NCBI RefSeq assembly: GCF_004799755.1
Contig: NZ_SLUB01000002.1
Span: 62,001 to 126,000, forward strand
Source of the DNA: Bacillus timonensis
GTDB taxonomy: Bacteria; Bacillota; Bacilli; Bacillales; Bacillaceae_L
Length of the DNA: 64,000 nucleotides
Direction of reading: 5' to 3'
The position numbers and the translations under genes are program-made. Positions 45,294-55,045 of this stretch are shown piece by piece. The notes below the pieces were generated by a model that did not search any database, was not told the DNA's origin, and saw only the letters and a list, made by a program, of their open reading frames with translations. Each line of letters opens with the position of its first letter. Position 1 is the first letter of the stretch.

Positions 45294-46604
45294 ATGGTAA
45301 AACCAGTTGTGGCAATTGTTGGTCGACCAAACGTTGGAAAATCAACAATTTTTAATCGAATAGTAGGAGAAAGAGTTTCAATTGTAGAAGATATTCCTGG
45401 AGTCACCAGGGATCGGATTTATAGTTCAGGTGAGTGGCTCAATCAAGAATTCAATATTATTGATACTGGTGGAATTGATATTGGCGACGAGCCGTTTCTT
45501 GCTCAAATTAGACACCAAGCTGAAATTGCGATCGATGAAGCCGATGTTATTATTTTTATGACTAGTGGTCGTGAGGGAGTGACAAGTGCGGACGAAGAAG
45601 TCGCGAAAATTTTATATCGCTCCAAAACACCTGTTGTTTTAGCTGTTAATAAGGTAGACAACCCCGAGATGCGTGCAGATATTTACGACTTCTATGCACT
45701 AGGATTTGGTGAACCAATGCCTATTTCAGGCTCACACGGGATTGGACTTGGGGACTTATTGGACGAGGTCATCAAACATTTTCCAAAAGGTGGTATCGAG
45801 GACTATGATGAGGATATCATTAAATTTTCTTTAATTGGTCGTCCGAATGTAGGGAAATCATCACTTGTTAATGCATTATTAGGTGAGGAAAGAGTAATTG
45901 TAAGTGATATTGCTGGTACAACAAGGGACGCAATTGATACAAAATACATAGTCGATGGAAAAGAATACGTCATTATTGATACAGCTGGTATGAGAAAAAA
46001 AGGAAAAGTCTATGAAAGTACCGAGAAGTACAGTGTTCTTAGGGCTTTAAAGGCAATTGAACGCTCAGACGTTGTCCTTGTTGTGATAAACGGGGAAGAA
46101 GGAATTATTGAACAGGATAAAAAAATTGCTGGATATGCTCATGAAGCAGGTAGAGCGGTTGTGATGGTTGTAAATAAGTGGGATGCAGTTGAAAAAGACG
46201 AGAAAACAATGAAGGAATTCGAAGAGAAAATTCGAGATCATTTCTTATTCCTTGATTATGCTCCAATTGTCTTCTTATCAGCTAAAACAAAACGACGCAT
46301 TCATACCTTAATACCAATGATTGATATGGCAAGTGAAAATCATTCAAGGCGTGTTCAAACGAACGTCTTAAATGACGTCATCATGGATGCTGTAGCAAGG
46401 AATCCTGCACCTTCAGATAAAGGAAATCGTTTGAGAATTTATTATGTTACACAGGTTGCGGTAAAGCCACCAACATTTGTTGTATTTGTGAATGATCCTG
46501 AGTTAATGCATTTTTCATATGAACGTTTCTTAGAGAATCGGATTAGGGATGCTTTTGGTTTTGAAGGTACACCTATAAAGCTCATTGCAAGAGCTAGAAA
46601 ATAG
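45294..46604 (+). CDS. der: Ribosome-associated GTPase Der (EngA)
   Basis: A 436-residue GTPase with two G-domains in tandem, needed for maturation of the 50S ribosomal subunit. Each G-domain has its own P-loop, [14 protein letters not shown] (about 8-21) and [14 protein letters not shown] (about 181-194), a DTGG or DTAGM switch, and NKVD / NKWD base-recognition motifs. The C-terminal KH-like domain ends with a basic tail. It is followed by gpsA after 15 bases. Confidence 0.96.
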   Translation: MVKPVVAIVGRPNVGKSTIFNRIVGERVSIVEDIPGVTRDRIYSSGEWLNQEFNIIDTGGIDIGDEPFLAQIRHQAEIAIDEADVIIFMTSGREGVTSADEEVAKILYRSKTPVVLAVNKVDNPEMRADIYDFYALGFGEPMPISGSHGIGLGDLLDEVIKHFPKGGIEDYDEDIIKFSLIGRPNVGKSSLVNALLGEERVIVSDIAGTTRDAIDTKYIVDGKEYVIIDTAGMRKKGKVYESTEKYSVLRALKAIERSDVVLVVINGEEGIIEQDKKIAGYAHEAGRAVVMVVNKWDAVEKDEKTMKEFEEKIRDHFLFLDYAPIVFLSAKTKRRIHTLIPMIDMASENHSRRVQTNVLNDVIMDAVARNPAPSDKGNRLRIYYVTQVAVKPPTFVVFVNDPELMHFSYERFLENRIRDAFGFEGTPIKLIARARK

Positions 46605-46619
46605 GAAGGGGAGGACGTA

Positions 46620-47657
46620 ATGGAAAAAGTAACGGTTGTTGGCGCAGGTAGCTGGGGAACGGCACTTGCACTCGTTCTTGCTGACAATGATCATGAGGTG
46701 CGTATCTGGTCTCATCGACAAGAACAAGTCGATGAAATTAATACGAAGCATACGAATTCTAAATATGTCCCATCAATTGAATTACCAGAGACAATCATTG
46801 GTTATTCAGATATAGGTAAGGCGTTGGAGGATGTAGGTACGATTGTTCTTGCAGTTCCAACTAAAGCAATTCGGGAAGTACTTCAAAAGATCAGTCAGGT
46901 TACTTTGACACCATTAACCATCATTCATGTGAGTAAGGGGATTGAACCGGACACGTTAAAGCGGATCTCTGAAATGATTGAGGAAGAAATGCCTTCAACA
47001 CTTTTAAAAGATGTTGTTGTTCTTTCTGGACCAAGCCATGCTGAGGAAGTGGTGCTACGTCACCCAACAACTGTAACGGTTTCATCTAAAAATATGGAAT
47101 CTGCTGAATATGTTCAAGATTTATTCATTAATCAGCATTTCCGTGTTTACACAAACCCTGATATTGTAGGTGTTGAAATTGGTGGGGCGTTAAAAAATAT
47201 TATAGCCCTGGCTGCTGGAATTACAGATGGTCTTGGTTATGGTGATAATGCAAAAGCAGCACTCATTACGCGTGGTTTGGCTGAGATTTCACGTCTAGGC
47301 AGTACAATGGGTGCAAACCCATTAACGTTTGCCGGTTTAACCGGTATTGGAGATTTAATTGTAACGTGCACAAGTGTACATTCACGTAACTGGCGTGCGG
47401 GAAATTTACTTGGTAAAGGACAAAGCCTTGATGAAGTCCTGGAAAACATGGGTATGGTTGTTGAGGGTGTCAGGACGACAAAAGCTGCGTACCAGTTAGC
47501 TAAAAAGATGGATGTGTCCATGCCTATCACATTTGCACTATATGATGTTCTATTCAATAATCAATCACCAAAAGATGCGGTTGATCAACTTATGGCTAGA
47601 GGAAAAACGAACGAAATGGCCGACCTCTTTAACTATTTAGACAAAGGAACAATGTGA
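46620..47657 (+). CDS. gpsA: Glycerol-3-phosphate dehydrogenase [NAD(P)+]
   Basis: A 345-residue enzyme that reduces dihydroxyacetone phosphate to glycerol-3-phosphate for phospholipid synthesis. The nucleotide-binding [16 protein letters not shown] is at the N-terminus, the catalytic lysine lies in [18 protein letters not shown], and [14 protein letters not shown] is the substrate region. It shares a transcript with der. No obvious terminator follows until 47895. Confidence 0.96.
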   Translation: MEKVTVVGAGSWGTALALVLADNDHEVRIWSHRQEQVDEINTKHTNSKYVPSIELPETIIGYSDIGKALEDVGTIVLAVPTKAIREVLQKISQVTLTPLTIIHVSKGIEPDTLKRISEMIEEEMPSTLLKDVVVLSGPSHAEEVVLRHPTTVTVSSKNMESAEYVQDLFINQHFRVYTNPDIVGVEIGGALKNIIALAAGITDGLGYGDNAKAALITRGLAEISRLGSTMGANPLTFAGLTGIGDLIVTCTSVHSRNWRAGNLLGKGQSLDEVLENMGMVVEGVRTTKAAYQLAKKMDVSMPITFALYDVLFNNQSPKDAVDQLMARGKTNEMADLFNYLDKGTM

Positions 47658-48026
47658 ATAAAATGCTTACACAAACTCTCTTTTCGTGCATATGATGGAA
47701 AGGAGAAACATAAATAGCGGGAGTTCCTAAACATTTCGCGCAGCAAAAACAATTCTAGTAAGTAAAAGTTTGCACTTTTCTTGTGAAAATTAGGCATAAG
47801 ACGATACATTTGTTGCCGTTTTCGCATAAAATGCAACGTAGTATACTGTGGGTCTGAGCGACTGGGTAAAAGGGAATATTTAGTTTTAGGCTGGCTGAAG
47901 TAAAGGTGCCCCTCTTTACTTCAGTTTTTTTTGCTTTTACATTTAACAATATAGACTTAGTTTAAAGGTTCGTATTATGATATAATATTTGACGACATGT
48001 TAGAGTTGGACAAGGGAGTGAATAAG
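47658..48026 (+). other. Gene-free spacer with a strong terminator; possible small RNA
   Basis: No coding sequence is supported between gpsA and yphE. A -10-like TATACT (47842-47847) precedes about 77 bases that end in a strong terminator at 47895-47932. It could be a late terminator of der-gpsA or a short independent RNA. The first 180 bases show no clear structure. Confidence 0.5.
47895..47932 (+). terminator. Strong terminator upstream of yphE
   Basis: CTGAAGTAAAG (47895-47905) and CTTTACTTCAG (47914-47924) form a perfect 11-bp stem followed by eight T residues. Confidence 0.93.
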
Positions 48027-48227
48027 GTGACACCAGGATTATTAAAAATGTGGATATCATTTGCAGGAATGGCGTTTATGGCGCTTGCGGTCATATCCAT
48101 TTATTTTAGTCGATATAAACTTAAGGGCTTTCTAAAAGGAATAGTAGCCACGATTGCATATCTTTTTATGATTCTAGCAGGAATTATTATTTTCTTTGTT
48201 GTGTTTAGCGGACCAGTTAGTGAATAG
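48027..48227 (+). CDS. yphE: DUF2768 small membrane protein YphE
   Basis: A 66-residue protein with two hydrophobic helices (about 5-24 and 36-60), typical for the DUF2768 family of spore formers. GTG 48027 follows AAGGGAGTG by six bases and gives the expected N-terminus (TPGLLKMWISF); the frame is open further upstream without a ribosome-binding site. Function unknown. It precedes yphF as in B. subtilis. Confidence 0.85.
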   Translation: MTPGLLKMWISFAGMAFMALAVISIYFSRYKLKGFLKGIVATIAYLFMILAGIIIFFVVFSGPVSE

Positions 48228-48254
48228 AGATACAAACATAAGGATGGTATAAAT

Positions 48255-48974
48255 ATGAAAGTTACGTTACAACTGTTGGCTATTGTTTTTTCATTATCAT
48301 TACTTACTGGGTGCCTTTATCCAAAAGAAAAGCTGGCTCAAAATCAAATTCCATATGAGGACCAAATTGCATCTGTCCAACGGGCGGTTGACCAATTTAA
48401 AGAGGATACAGGGGGGCTTTTGCCGATAAAAAATAGAGATATGGAGACCCCTATTTATCAAAAGTATCCAATCGACTTTACCCGGATTTCCCCAAAATAC
48501 ATAGCAGAACCTCCTGGTAATGCATATGAAACTGGCGGAGTTTATTTATATGTTTTAGTGAATGTAGAAACAAACCCAACGGTTAAACTTCTTGATGTTC
48601 GAATTTCGGAAGAAATTAGTGAACTGAACTTGCGCGTGCAAATGTATCGTTCATCAAACGGGTATGCGCCATTTAAGGAACAGCTTCATCCACATGTATT
48701 TACACTAGATTATAGCAAGCTAGGCTTAAAAGAAGAGCCGTATGTTGTGAGTCCATTCACAGGAAAAAACTTGCCACTATTGATAACGAGCACCAATGAG
48801 ATTGTTGTAGATTATCGTATGGATTTATACGAGTATTTAACAAAGTATGAGCATACGTATCAAACAGGCGATGAGATACGGGATCTTTTAGTCGATAACT
48901 CGATGTTTGTCCCGACCAATTCTGTGCCATATACGATTAATGACAAAAATGAACCAATTTTTTTAGATAATTAA
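48255..48974 (+). CDS. yphF: Lipoprotein YphF
   Basis: A 239-residue lipoprotein. The signal peptide ends in the lipobox LLTG-C (Cys about residue 20). The mature part has no known domain; it begins with a helical region (SVQRAVDQFKEDTGGLLPI) that looks like the start of a type II secretion pseudopilin, and is otherwise mixed alpha/beta. It matches YphF of B. subtilis by position, directly upstream of spoIVA. Function unknown. Confidence 0.85.
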   Translation: MKVTLQLLAIVFSLSLLTGCLYPKEKLAQNQIPYEDQIASVQRAVDQFKEDTGGLLPIKNRDMETPIYQKYPIDFTRISPKYIAEPPGNAYETGGVYLYVLVNVETNPTVKLLDVRISEEISELNLRVQMYRSSNGYAPFKEQLHPHVFTLDYSKLGLKEEPYVVSPFTGKNLPLLITSTNEIVVDYRMDLYEYLTKYEHTYQTGDEIRDLLVDNSMFVPTNSVPYTINDKNEPIFLDN

Positions 48975-48980
48975 GTCATG

Positions 48981-49025
48981 AACCCTTCTTTTAGACATAA
49001 ACTCTAAAAGAAGGGTTTTCTTTTG
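48981..49025 (+). terminator. Terminator of yphE-yphF
   Basis: AACCCTTCTTTTAGA (48981-48995) and TCTAAAAGAAGGGTT (49003-49017) form a perfect 15-bp stem followed by TTCTTTTG. Confidence 0.93.
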
Positions 49026-49128
49026 TTCAAAAAGTGAAAAAATAGCTTGCTAGGGTGTTTAAATGACTGTCTTTTTGAACTTAATATTGCTACTACATAT
49101 TATGGGGGGAATTTTTTTCTAGAAATAG

Positions 49129-49158
49129 TCATATTTAATTAGGACAACGTCATACAAA
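49129..49158 (+). promoter_or_regulatory. Sigma-E promoter of spoIVA
   Basis: -35 TCATATT (49129-49135) and -10 CATACAAA (49151-49158) match the sigma-E consensus, with 17 bases between ATA and CATAC, as in the dacB promoter of this window. spoIVA is a known sigma-E gene. The leader is about 65 bases. Confidence 0.82.
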
Positions 49159-49229
49159 TATAATGTCCTAGAATATGTAGTAAACGGATAAAATTATCCC
49201 AAGAACTGTAAAATCGGGAGGGATCACAC

Positions 49230-50708
49230 TTGGAAAAGGTAGATATTTTTAAAGATATCGCTGAGCGCACCGGTGGCGATATATATTTAGGAGTCGTTGG
49301 TGCAGTAAGAACAGGTAAATCTACTTTTATAAAGAAGTTCATGGAATTAGTAGTCTTACCGAATATCGGTAGTGAAGCTGATAAGGCTCGCGCACAGGAT
49401 GAATTGCCACAAAGTGCTGCAGGAAGAACCATCATGACAACTGAACCAAAATTTGTTCCAAACCAAGCTGTTTCTGTTCATGTTGAAGATGGGCTTGATG
49501 TAAACATTCGCCTTGTGGATTGTGTGGGGTACACAGTTCCTGGGGCGAAAGGGTATGAGGATGAAAATGGACCTCGTATGATTAATACCCCTTGGTATGA
49601 AGAGCCAATCCCATTCCATGAAGCAGCAGAGATTGGCACAAGAAAAGTTATTCAGGAGCATTCCACAATTGGTGTTGTTGTAACAACAGATGGCTCGATT
49701 GGAGAAATTCCTAGAAGAGATTATATTGAAGCAGAAGAACGCGTAATTGCTGAATTAAAAGAGGTAGGAAAACCATTTATAATGGTTATTAATACCGTCC
49801 ATCCTCATCACCCTGAAACAGATGCTCTTCGTCAGGAGTTAAATGAAAAATATGATATTCCTGTTTTAGCGATGAGCGTTGAAAGCATGCGCGAAGCAGA
49901 TGTATTCAATGTTCTACGTGAAGCACTTTATGAGTTCCCGGTATTAGAGGTAAATGTTAATCTTCCAAGCTGGGTAATGGTCTTACGTGAAGATCATTGG
50001 TTAAGAGAAAGCTATCAGGATGCTGTAAAGGACACTGTCCAAGATATCAAGCGTTTACGCGATGTGGATCGTGTAGTTGGTCAATTTAGCGAGTATGACT
50101 TTATTGACCAAGCAAGTTTAGCTGGTATCGAAATGGGGCAGGGCGTAGCTGAAATTGATTTATATGCTCCAGATGATTTATATGATCAAATCCTAAAGGA
50201 AGTAGTGGGCGTTGAGATTCGCGGAAAAGATCATCTATTACAGCTCATGCAAGATTTTGCTCATGCAAAAGCCGAGTATGATCAAGTGGCAGATGCATTA
50301 AAGATGGTGAAGCAAACAGGATACGGAATTGCTGCACCTGCACTGTCTGATATGAGCTTAGATGAGCCTGAAATCATTCGACAAGGTTCAAGATTTGGTG
50401 TTCGCTTAAAAGCAGTTGCACCGTCTATCCATATGATTAAGGTAGATGTTGAATCTGAATTTGCACCGATTATTGGTACAGAAAAACAAAGCGAAGAATT
50501 GGTCCGTTACTTGATGCAAGACTTTGAAGATGATCCACTTTCTATCTGGAATTCAGATATCTTCGGTAGATCTTTGAGCTCTATTGTTCGTGAGGGAATC
50601 CAGGCGAAATTATCGTTAATGCCTGAAAATGCCCGTTACAAGTTAAAAGAAACGCTCGAAAGAATTATTAACGAAGGTTCCGGCGGATTGATTGCTATCA
50701 TATTATAG
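49230..50708 (+). CDS. spoIVA: Stage IV sporulation protein A (spore coat base ATPase)
   Basis: SpoIVA (492 residues) polymerises with ATP hydrolysis on the outside of the forespore and forms the platform for coat assembly. The N-terminal NTPase domain has Walker A GAVRTGKSTFIKKF (about residues 24-37) and the switch region VDCVGYTVPGAKGY; the C-terminal end GSGGLIAIIL, needed for binding to the membrane protein SpoVM, is complete. Length and sequence are almost the same as in B. subtilis. The start codon is TTG at 49230, seven bases after GGGAGGG. Confidence 0.97.
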   Translation: MEKVDIFKDIAERTGGDIYLGVVGAVRTGKSTFIKKFMELVVLPNIGSEADKARAQDELPQSAAGRTIMTTEPKFVPNQAVSVHVEDGLDVNIRLVDCVGYTVPGAKGYEDENGPRMINTPWYEEPIPFHEAAEIGTRKVIQEHSTIGVVVTTDGSIGEIPRRDYIEAEERVIAELKEVGKPFIMVINTVHPHHPETDALRQELNEKYDIPVLAMSVESMREADVFNVLREALYEFPVLEVNVNLPSWVMVLREDHWLRESYQDAVKDTVQDIKRLRDVDRVVGQFSEYDFIDQASLAGIEMGQGVAEIDLYAPDDLYDQILKEVVGVEIRGKDHLLQLMQDFAHAKAEYDQVADALKMVKQTGYGIAAPALSDMSLDEPEIIRQGSRFGVRLKAVAPSIHMIKVDVESEFAPIIGTEKQSEELVRYLMQDFEDDPLSIWNSDIFGRSLSSIVREGIQAKLSLMPENARYKLKETLERIINEGSGGLIAIIL

Positions 50709-50715
50709 GATATAG

Positions 50716-50742
50716 GCTCCTTACTAGGGAGTCTTTTTTTTG
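50716..50742 (+). terminator. Terminator of spoIVA
   Basis: GGCTCC (50716-50721) pairs with GGAGTC (50729-50734, one wobble), followed by eight T residues. Confidence 0.8.
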
Positions 50743-51008
50743 TATTTAACTTGAAAGCATTGAGGTGATTTGCTTACTAAATACGAATATGATACGCTTT
50801 TTACAGAAAAATATAGGTTTTTTGGTGAAATATACATATTTAGGTAAAATTTCTGTTGAAATATATTGAATTATGTCTAATTATCGTTTATTATAAGGCA
50901 TGTTAGCATAATGCTTACGTAAGAAGATACTTGATGACATAAGGCTTAAATAGCAATGAATGGTCATTTATATGATTTGAAAGTTTCTTTTGGGAGGAGG
51001 TGAATGTC
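50743..51008 (+). other. AT-rich upstream region of hbs
   Basis: About 265 bases without a gene, very rich in A and T. Sequences such as TTGAAA (50856), TTGAAT (50866) and TTATAA (50891) could be parts of promoters for hbs, but none has standard spacing. A full GGAGGAGG ribosome-binding site (50993-51000) ends the region. Confidence 0.4.
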
Positions 51009-51281
51009 ATGAACAAAACAGAATTAGTTAACGCGGTGGCTGAAAGTGCTGAACTTTCTAAAAAGGATGCTACAAAAGCTGTTGATGCAGTTTTTGATTC
51101 TATCCTTGAAGCTCTTAAAGGTGGAGACAAAGTTCAGTTAATCGGATTTGGTAACTTTGAGGTACGTGAGCGTGCGGCTCGTAAAGGTCGTAATCCTCAA
51201 ACTGGTGAAGAAATCGAAATCGCTGCGAGCAAAGTTCCTGCATTTAAACCAGGAAAGGCGCTTAAAGATGCGGTAAAATAA
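51009..51281 (+). CDS. hbs: DNA-binding protein HU (HBsu)
   Basis: A 90-residue histone-like protein that bends and compacts DNA; it is also a chaperone for replication, recombination and spore chromatin. [20 protein letters not shown] forms the helical body, [20 protein letters not shown] is the DNA-binding arm with the RNPQTG tip, and [13 protein letters not shown] closes it. ATG 51009 is eight bases after GGAGGAGG; a GTG at 51000 lies within the ribosome-binding site. Confidence 0.96.
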   Translation: MNKTELVNAVAESAELSKKDATKAVDAVFDSILEALKGGDKVQLIGFGNFEVRERAARKGRNPQTGEEIEIAASKVPAFKPGKALKDAVK

Positions 51282-51310
51282 TTTTTACATAGAAATTATG
51301 TGAAAGAAAC

Positions 51311-51340
51311 AAAAAGAGTCGTATTGCGACTCTTTTTTTG
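51311..51340 (+). terminator. Terminator of hbs
   Basis: AAAGAGTCG (51313-51321) and CGACTCTTT (51327-51335) form a perfect 9-bp stem ending in seven T residues. An open frame starting at 51338 lies across its end and is not the folE start. Confidence 0.93.
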
Positions 51341-51406
51341 TTTTATATCGATAAATATGCTAGAATCAATGAACCGATAGTATGCGATATGAGGAGTGGT
51401 TGGCAA

Positions 51407-51973
51407 ATGACTTCTGTAGATTATAAAAAGATAGAGCAAGCTGTGACGATGATTTTAGAAGCAATTGGGGAAGACCCAGAGAGAGAAGGGCTAGTTGATA
51501 CACCAAAACGTGTTGCTAAAATGTACGCTGAAGTTTTCTCAGGTTTAGAAGATGATCCAAAAGAATACTTCCAAACAGTTTTTGGAGAAGAACACGAAGA
51601 ATTGGTACTTGTAAAAGACATCCCATTTTTTTCTATGTGCGAGCACCATCTTGTTCCATTTTATGGTCATGCCCATGTTGCCTATATACCTAAAGGCGGT
51701 AAAGTTACAGGATTAAGCAAACTTGCACGAGCTGTGGAAGCTGTAGCAAAAAGACCTCAATTACAAGAAAGAATCACTTCAACTATAGCTGATTCTATTG
51801 TTGAAACACTTCAGCCTCACGGAGTAATGGTTATCATAGAAGCGGAGCATATGTGTATGACGATGCGTGGTGTTAAAAAGCCTGGTGCAAAAACAGTAAC
51901 TTCTGCCGTTCGAGGGATTTTACAAAAGGATTCAGCCGCTCGCAGTGAGGTATTATCTCTAATTAAGAATTGA
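51407..51973 (+). CDS. folE: GTP cyclohydrolase I
   Basis: A 188-residue enzyme (MtrA in B. subtilis) that converts GTP to dihydroneopterin triphosphate, the first step of folate synthesis. Zinc and catalytic residues: [20 protein letters not shown] and the downstream [19 protein letters not shown] 51407 follows GAGGAGTGG by seven bases and gives the expected N-terminus. It is distinct from GTP cyclohydrolase II (in RibBA) and cannot replace it for riboflavin synthesis. In B. subtilis it forms an operon with mtrB. Confidence 0.96.
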   Translation: MTSVDYKKIEQAVTMILEAIGEDPEREGLVDTPKRVAKMYAEVFSGLEDDPKEYFQTVFGEEHEELVLVKDIPFFSMCEHHLVPFYGHAHVAYIPKGGKVTGLSKLARAVEAVAKRPQLQERITSTIADSIVETLQPHGVMVIIEAEHMCMTMRGVKKPGAKTVTSAVRGILQKDSAARSEVLSLIKN

Positions 51974-52146
51974 CATCGGCAATAAAGTACGAGATAGTAA
52001 AAAAAGATATGGATTTCACTCATCTTAAGCAAGTGTTCCGATGAGATGAAATGTTTCCTTTATTGTACGTGTTCTAAAATTCGATGTGTTTTACTAGTTG
52101 AATTTTTGAACATCCCCTTACATAGCATTCATAGGAGTGAAGAAGG
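51974..52146 (+). other. Spacer between folE and mtrB with nested inverted repeats
   Basis: Outer arms CAATAAAG (51980-51987) and CTTTATTG (52058-52065) enclose an inner pair ATTTCACTCATC (52013-52024) and GATGAGATGAAAT (52040-52052, one bulge). There is no T-run, so it is not a standard terminator. No open frame is convincing. Confidence 0.55.
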
Positions 52147-52377
52147 ATGAGTAACAATACAAATTCAGAATTTATTGTAATCAAAGCTGTAGAAGATGGA
52201 GTGAATGTTATCGGGTTAACGAGAGGATCCGACACACGCTTTCATCATTCAGAGAAATTGGATAAAGGTGAAGTTATGATTGCACAATTCACTGAACATA
52301 CCTCAGCAATCAAAGTACGAGGGCATGCAATTATTCAAACTAGCCATGGCGAAACTGAATCAGATTCGAAAAAATAA
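52147..52377 (+). CDS. mtrB: TRAP, trp RNA-binding attenuation protein
   Basis: A 76-residue protein that forms a ring; with bound tryptophan it wraps RNA containing GAG/UAG triplets and so terminates trp operon transcription. The protein is close to B. subtilis Mtr[40 protein letters not shown] and IKVRGHAI, including the Lys and Arg residues that contact RNA (in KLDKGE and KVRG). Its target, the trp leader, lies at 59557-59822 in this window. No anti-TRAP gene is seen here. Confidence 0.96.
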   Translation: MSNNTNSEFIVIKAVEDGVNVIGLTRGSDTRFHHSEKLDKGEVMIAQFTEHTSAIKVRGHAIIQTSHGETESDSKK

Positions 52378-52402
52378 GCAGGTAAATCCTGCTTTTTCTT
52401 TT
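52377..52402 (+). terminator. Terminator of mtrB
   Basis: AGCAGG (52377-52382) and CCTGCT (52388-52393) form the stem, followed by TTTTCTTTT. It overlaps the last base of the stop codon. Confidence 0.8.
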
Positions 52403-52522
52403 GGAATAAACAAAACTAAGAGAAAATCTAAGTGATGTATGTTATAATTAACGTTGTTTTATAAAGACTAATGATAATGAACTAGAACATAGATATAGGA
52501 TATTTAAATTGGGGAAACAAGG

Positions 52523-53335
52523 GTGATTGATTTGCATGACATCAACGAAATAGTTGCCGATCTTAAGGAGCGTATTGAAGATAAAACAAGACACTCATAC
52601 CTCCAAAGATATATGGAAAAACCGAGAATAGATGAGGATAAGCTATTATTGTTATACTCCATATGTGAGGATTTGCTTTTGCCAAAGGAGCAATTAATAA
52701 ACTATATAGTAACCACTATGCTTGTTCAGCAGGCGTTAGATACCCATGAAACAGTCCCCAATCGACTAAACTATTCAGATGAACGTATGCGCGGTCAACA
52801 ATTGGCTGTTCTGGCAGGAGATTATTTTAGCGGATTGTATTATTATCTTCTTGCCCAAGCTACCGATATAACCTTCATTCGAATACTCGCAGAAGGTATT
52901 AAAGAGGTAAATGAAGCAAAAATTTATTATTATCAAATGGATCATGAACAAATAGACAAGCTTTTTTCATGTGTGACAGCGGTTGAAACGGCCGTCTTTG
53001 GAAAAATAGTGAAAACTTTTCAAATAAATAAATGGGAACAACTCGTTCAAAATTTTTTATTGTTAAAAAGACTGTTACTTGAGAGAGAGCAATATATAGA
53101 ATGCGGAAATTCGATTCTTTTTAAGACCCTTCAGAAAATAGTCTCGAGGGAAAAACTAGATCAGAAAACGGAAGTCATGTATGAATATAACAAGCATCTT
53201 TCTCTTGTAAGCAAAAAGCTAGAACATTCCTTAGAGGACAACCCTAAATTAAACAAAATGTTACGTAACCGGATTAATGAATTACTACTTAAAAGTACAA
53301 CATTATCATTGAATAAGATTGTGGAAGAAGGGTAA
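52523..53335 (+). CDS. hepS: Heptaprenyl diphosphate synthase component I
   Basis: The 270-residue small subunit of the two-part heptaprenyl diphosphate synthase, which makes the C35 side chain of menaquinone-7. It has no aspartate-rich motif itself; conserved blocks are [17 protein letters not shown] and [20 protein letters not shown] (about residues 62-110). The catalytic subunit HepT is encoded two genes downstream. GTG 52523 and TTG 52532 are both possible starts; GGGGAA lies upstream of either. Confidence 0.93.
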   Translation: MIDLHDINEIVADLKERIEDKTRHSYLQRYMEKPRIDEDKLLLLYSICEDLLLPKEQLINYIVTTMLVQQALDTHETVPNRLNYSDERMRGQQLAVLAGDYFSGLYYYLLAQATDITFIRILAEGIKEVNEAKIYYYQMDHEQIDKLFSCVTAVETAVFGKIVKTFQINKWEQLVQNFLLLKRLLLEREQYIECGNSILFKTLQKIVSREKLDQKTEVMYEYNKHLSLVSKKLEHSLEDNPKLNKMLRNRINELLLKSTTLSLNKIVEEG

Positions 53336-53337
53336 TT

Positions 53338-54048
53338 ATGGAGCAATCTAAAGAACAACGGGTACATCATGTATTCGAAAAAATATATAAAAACTATGAT
53401 CAAATGAATTCCGTTATCAGCTTCCAACAACATAAAGCTTGGCGTAAGGATACAATGAAGCGAATGGATGTCAAAGAGGGCGCAACAGCACTTGACCTTT
53501 GCTGTGGCACTGCTGATTGGACGATTGCCTTAGCTGAGAAAATTGGTTCCCAAGGCAAAGTGTTCGGTCTTGATTTTAGTAAAAATATGCTGAAAATCGG
53601 TCAAGAAAAAGTAGACAAGCTAAAATTAAATCAGGTGGAATTAATACATGGTAATGCGATGGAACTCCCCTTTGAGGACAATACCTTTGACTATGTAACA
53701 ATTGGATTTGGTCTTCGTAATGTTCCTGATTACATGACTGTTTTAAAAGAGATGCATAGAGTAGTTAAGCCCGGTGGTAAAGTTGTGTGCTTAGAAACTT
53801 CGCAACCAACGATGCTTGGTTTTAGACAGTTATACTTCTTCTATTTTCGCTTTATCATGCCGGTTTTTGGAAAGCTTTTTGCAAAAAGCTTTAAGGAATA
53901 TTCATGGCTTCAAGAATCTGCTCGTGATTTTCCAGGTATGAAGGAACTCGCAAACATGTTTCGGGAAGCTGGCCTTACCGACATTGAAGTGAAACCATAT
54001 ACTTTAGGTGTAGCTGCAATGCATTTAGGTTATAAACGAAAAGGTTGA
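53338..54048 (+). CDS. menG: Demethylmenaquinone methyltransferase
   Basis: A 236-residue SAM-dependent methyltransferase for the last step of menaquinone synthesis (also named ubiE or menH). The SAM-binding motif [17 protein letters not shown] (about residues 49-65) and [16 protein letters not shown] are typical. It starts two bases after the hepS stop and precedes hepT, so ring methylation and side-chain synthesis genes form one operon. Confidence 0.96.
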   Translation: MEQSKEQRVHHVFEKIYKNYDQMNSVISFQQHKAWRKDTMKRMDVKEGATALDLCCGTADWTIALAEKIGSQGKVFGLDFSKNMLKIGQEKVDKLKLNQVELIHGNAMELPFEDNTFDYVTIGFGLRNVPDYMTVLKEMHRVVKPGGKVVCLETSQPTMLGFRQLYFFYFRFIMPVFGKLFAKSFKEYSWLQESARDFPGMKELANMFREAGLTDIEVKPYTLGVAAMHLGYKRKG

Positions 54049-54082
54049 ACGCGTCATATTTTTTTAGACTAAGGTGAAACTG

Positions 54083-55045
54083 ATGAAATTATCTTTGATG
54101 TATTCTTATTTGAATACAGATTTAGCAATTATAGAAAAAGAACTGGAAGCATCCATTAAAGGGAATCACCCAGTTCTTCAACAGGCCGGGTTGCATCTAT
54201 TACAATCTGGCGGCAAACGACTACGCCCTGTTTTTGTCCTTTTAGGAGGGAAATTTGGGGATTATGATATTAATGTTATTAAAAATGTTGCCGTAACACT
54301 CGAACTAATTCATACGGCATCGCTTGTGCATGATGACGTGATTGATGACGCGGATCTTCGACGTGGCAAGCCTACCATTAAGGCGAAATGGGATAATAAG
54401 ATTGCGATGTATGCGGGAGATTATATTTTAGGTAGCTCATTAGAAATCATTACGAAGCTTCCAAATCCCTTATTACATAAACTACTTGCGCACACCATTG
54501 TTGAAGTTTGTTTAGGTGAAATCGAACAAATCAAAGATAAATATCGTTTTGATCAAAATTTGCGCTGCTATTTACGTAGAATAAAGCGAAAGACGGCTCT
54601 TTTAATTGCAAGCAGTTGTCAATTAGGAGCAGTTGCTGCAGATGTCCCTACCGAAGTACATAAAAAACTATTTTTATATGGTTATTATGTCGGAATGGCC
54701 TTCCAAATTACCGACGATATTCTAGATTTCACTGGTACTGATGAACAATTAGGTAAACCTGCTGGGAGCGATTTAATGCAAGGTAATATTACGTTGCCAG
54801 TTCTATATGCAATGAAAAATGAAAGCCTTAAACAGCAAATTGTTCAGGTATCCGAACGTACAACAGCAGCTGAGATTAAACCTTTAATCACTGCTATTAA
54901 ACAATCAGATGCAATAAAACAAGCTGAGGCTTTAAGTAATCGATATTTAGAGAAAGCTTATAAAATTCTAGGGGAATTGCCTGCTTGTCGTGCCAGAAAT
55001 ACACTCTATAATGTTGCGAAATATATCGGGAAAAGAAAATTTTAA
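54083..55045 (+). CDS. hepT: Heptaprenyl diphosphate synthase component II
   Basis: A 320-residue trans-prenyltransferase, the catalytic part of the C35 diphosphate synthase. The first aspartate-rich motif is LVHDDVIDDADLRRGKPT (about residues 82-99), the second is ITDDILDFTGTD (about 210), and GGKRLRP binds diphosphate. ATG 54083 lies six bases after AAGGTG, which overlaps a GTG at 54074. It ends just before the inverted repeat at 55044. Confidence 0.95.
   Translation: MKLSLMYSYLNTDLAIIEKELEASIKGNHPVLQQAGLHLLQSGGKRLRPVFVLLGGKFGDYDINVIKNVAVTLELIHTASLVHDDVIDDADLRRGKPTIKAKWDNKIAMYAGDYILGSSLEIITKLPNPLLHKLLAHTIVEVCLGEIEQIKDKYRFDQNLRCYLRRIKRKTALLIASSCQLGAVAADVPTEVHKKLFLYGYYVGMAFQITDDILDFTGTDEQLGKPAGSDLMQGNITLPVLYAMKNESLKQQIVQVSERTTAAEIKPLITAIKQSDAIKQAEALSNRYLEKAYKILGELPACRARNTLYNVAKYIGKRKF

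Noticed and set aside
51338-51406. Longer folE start at ATG 51338
   Set aside because: It begins inside the hbs terminator and lacks a ribosome-binding site; ATG 51407 has GAGGAGTGG and the expected N-terminus.
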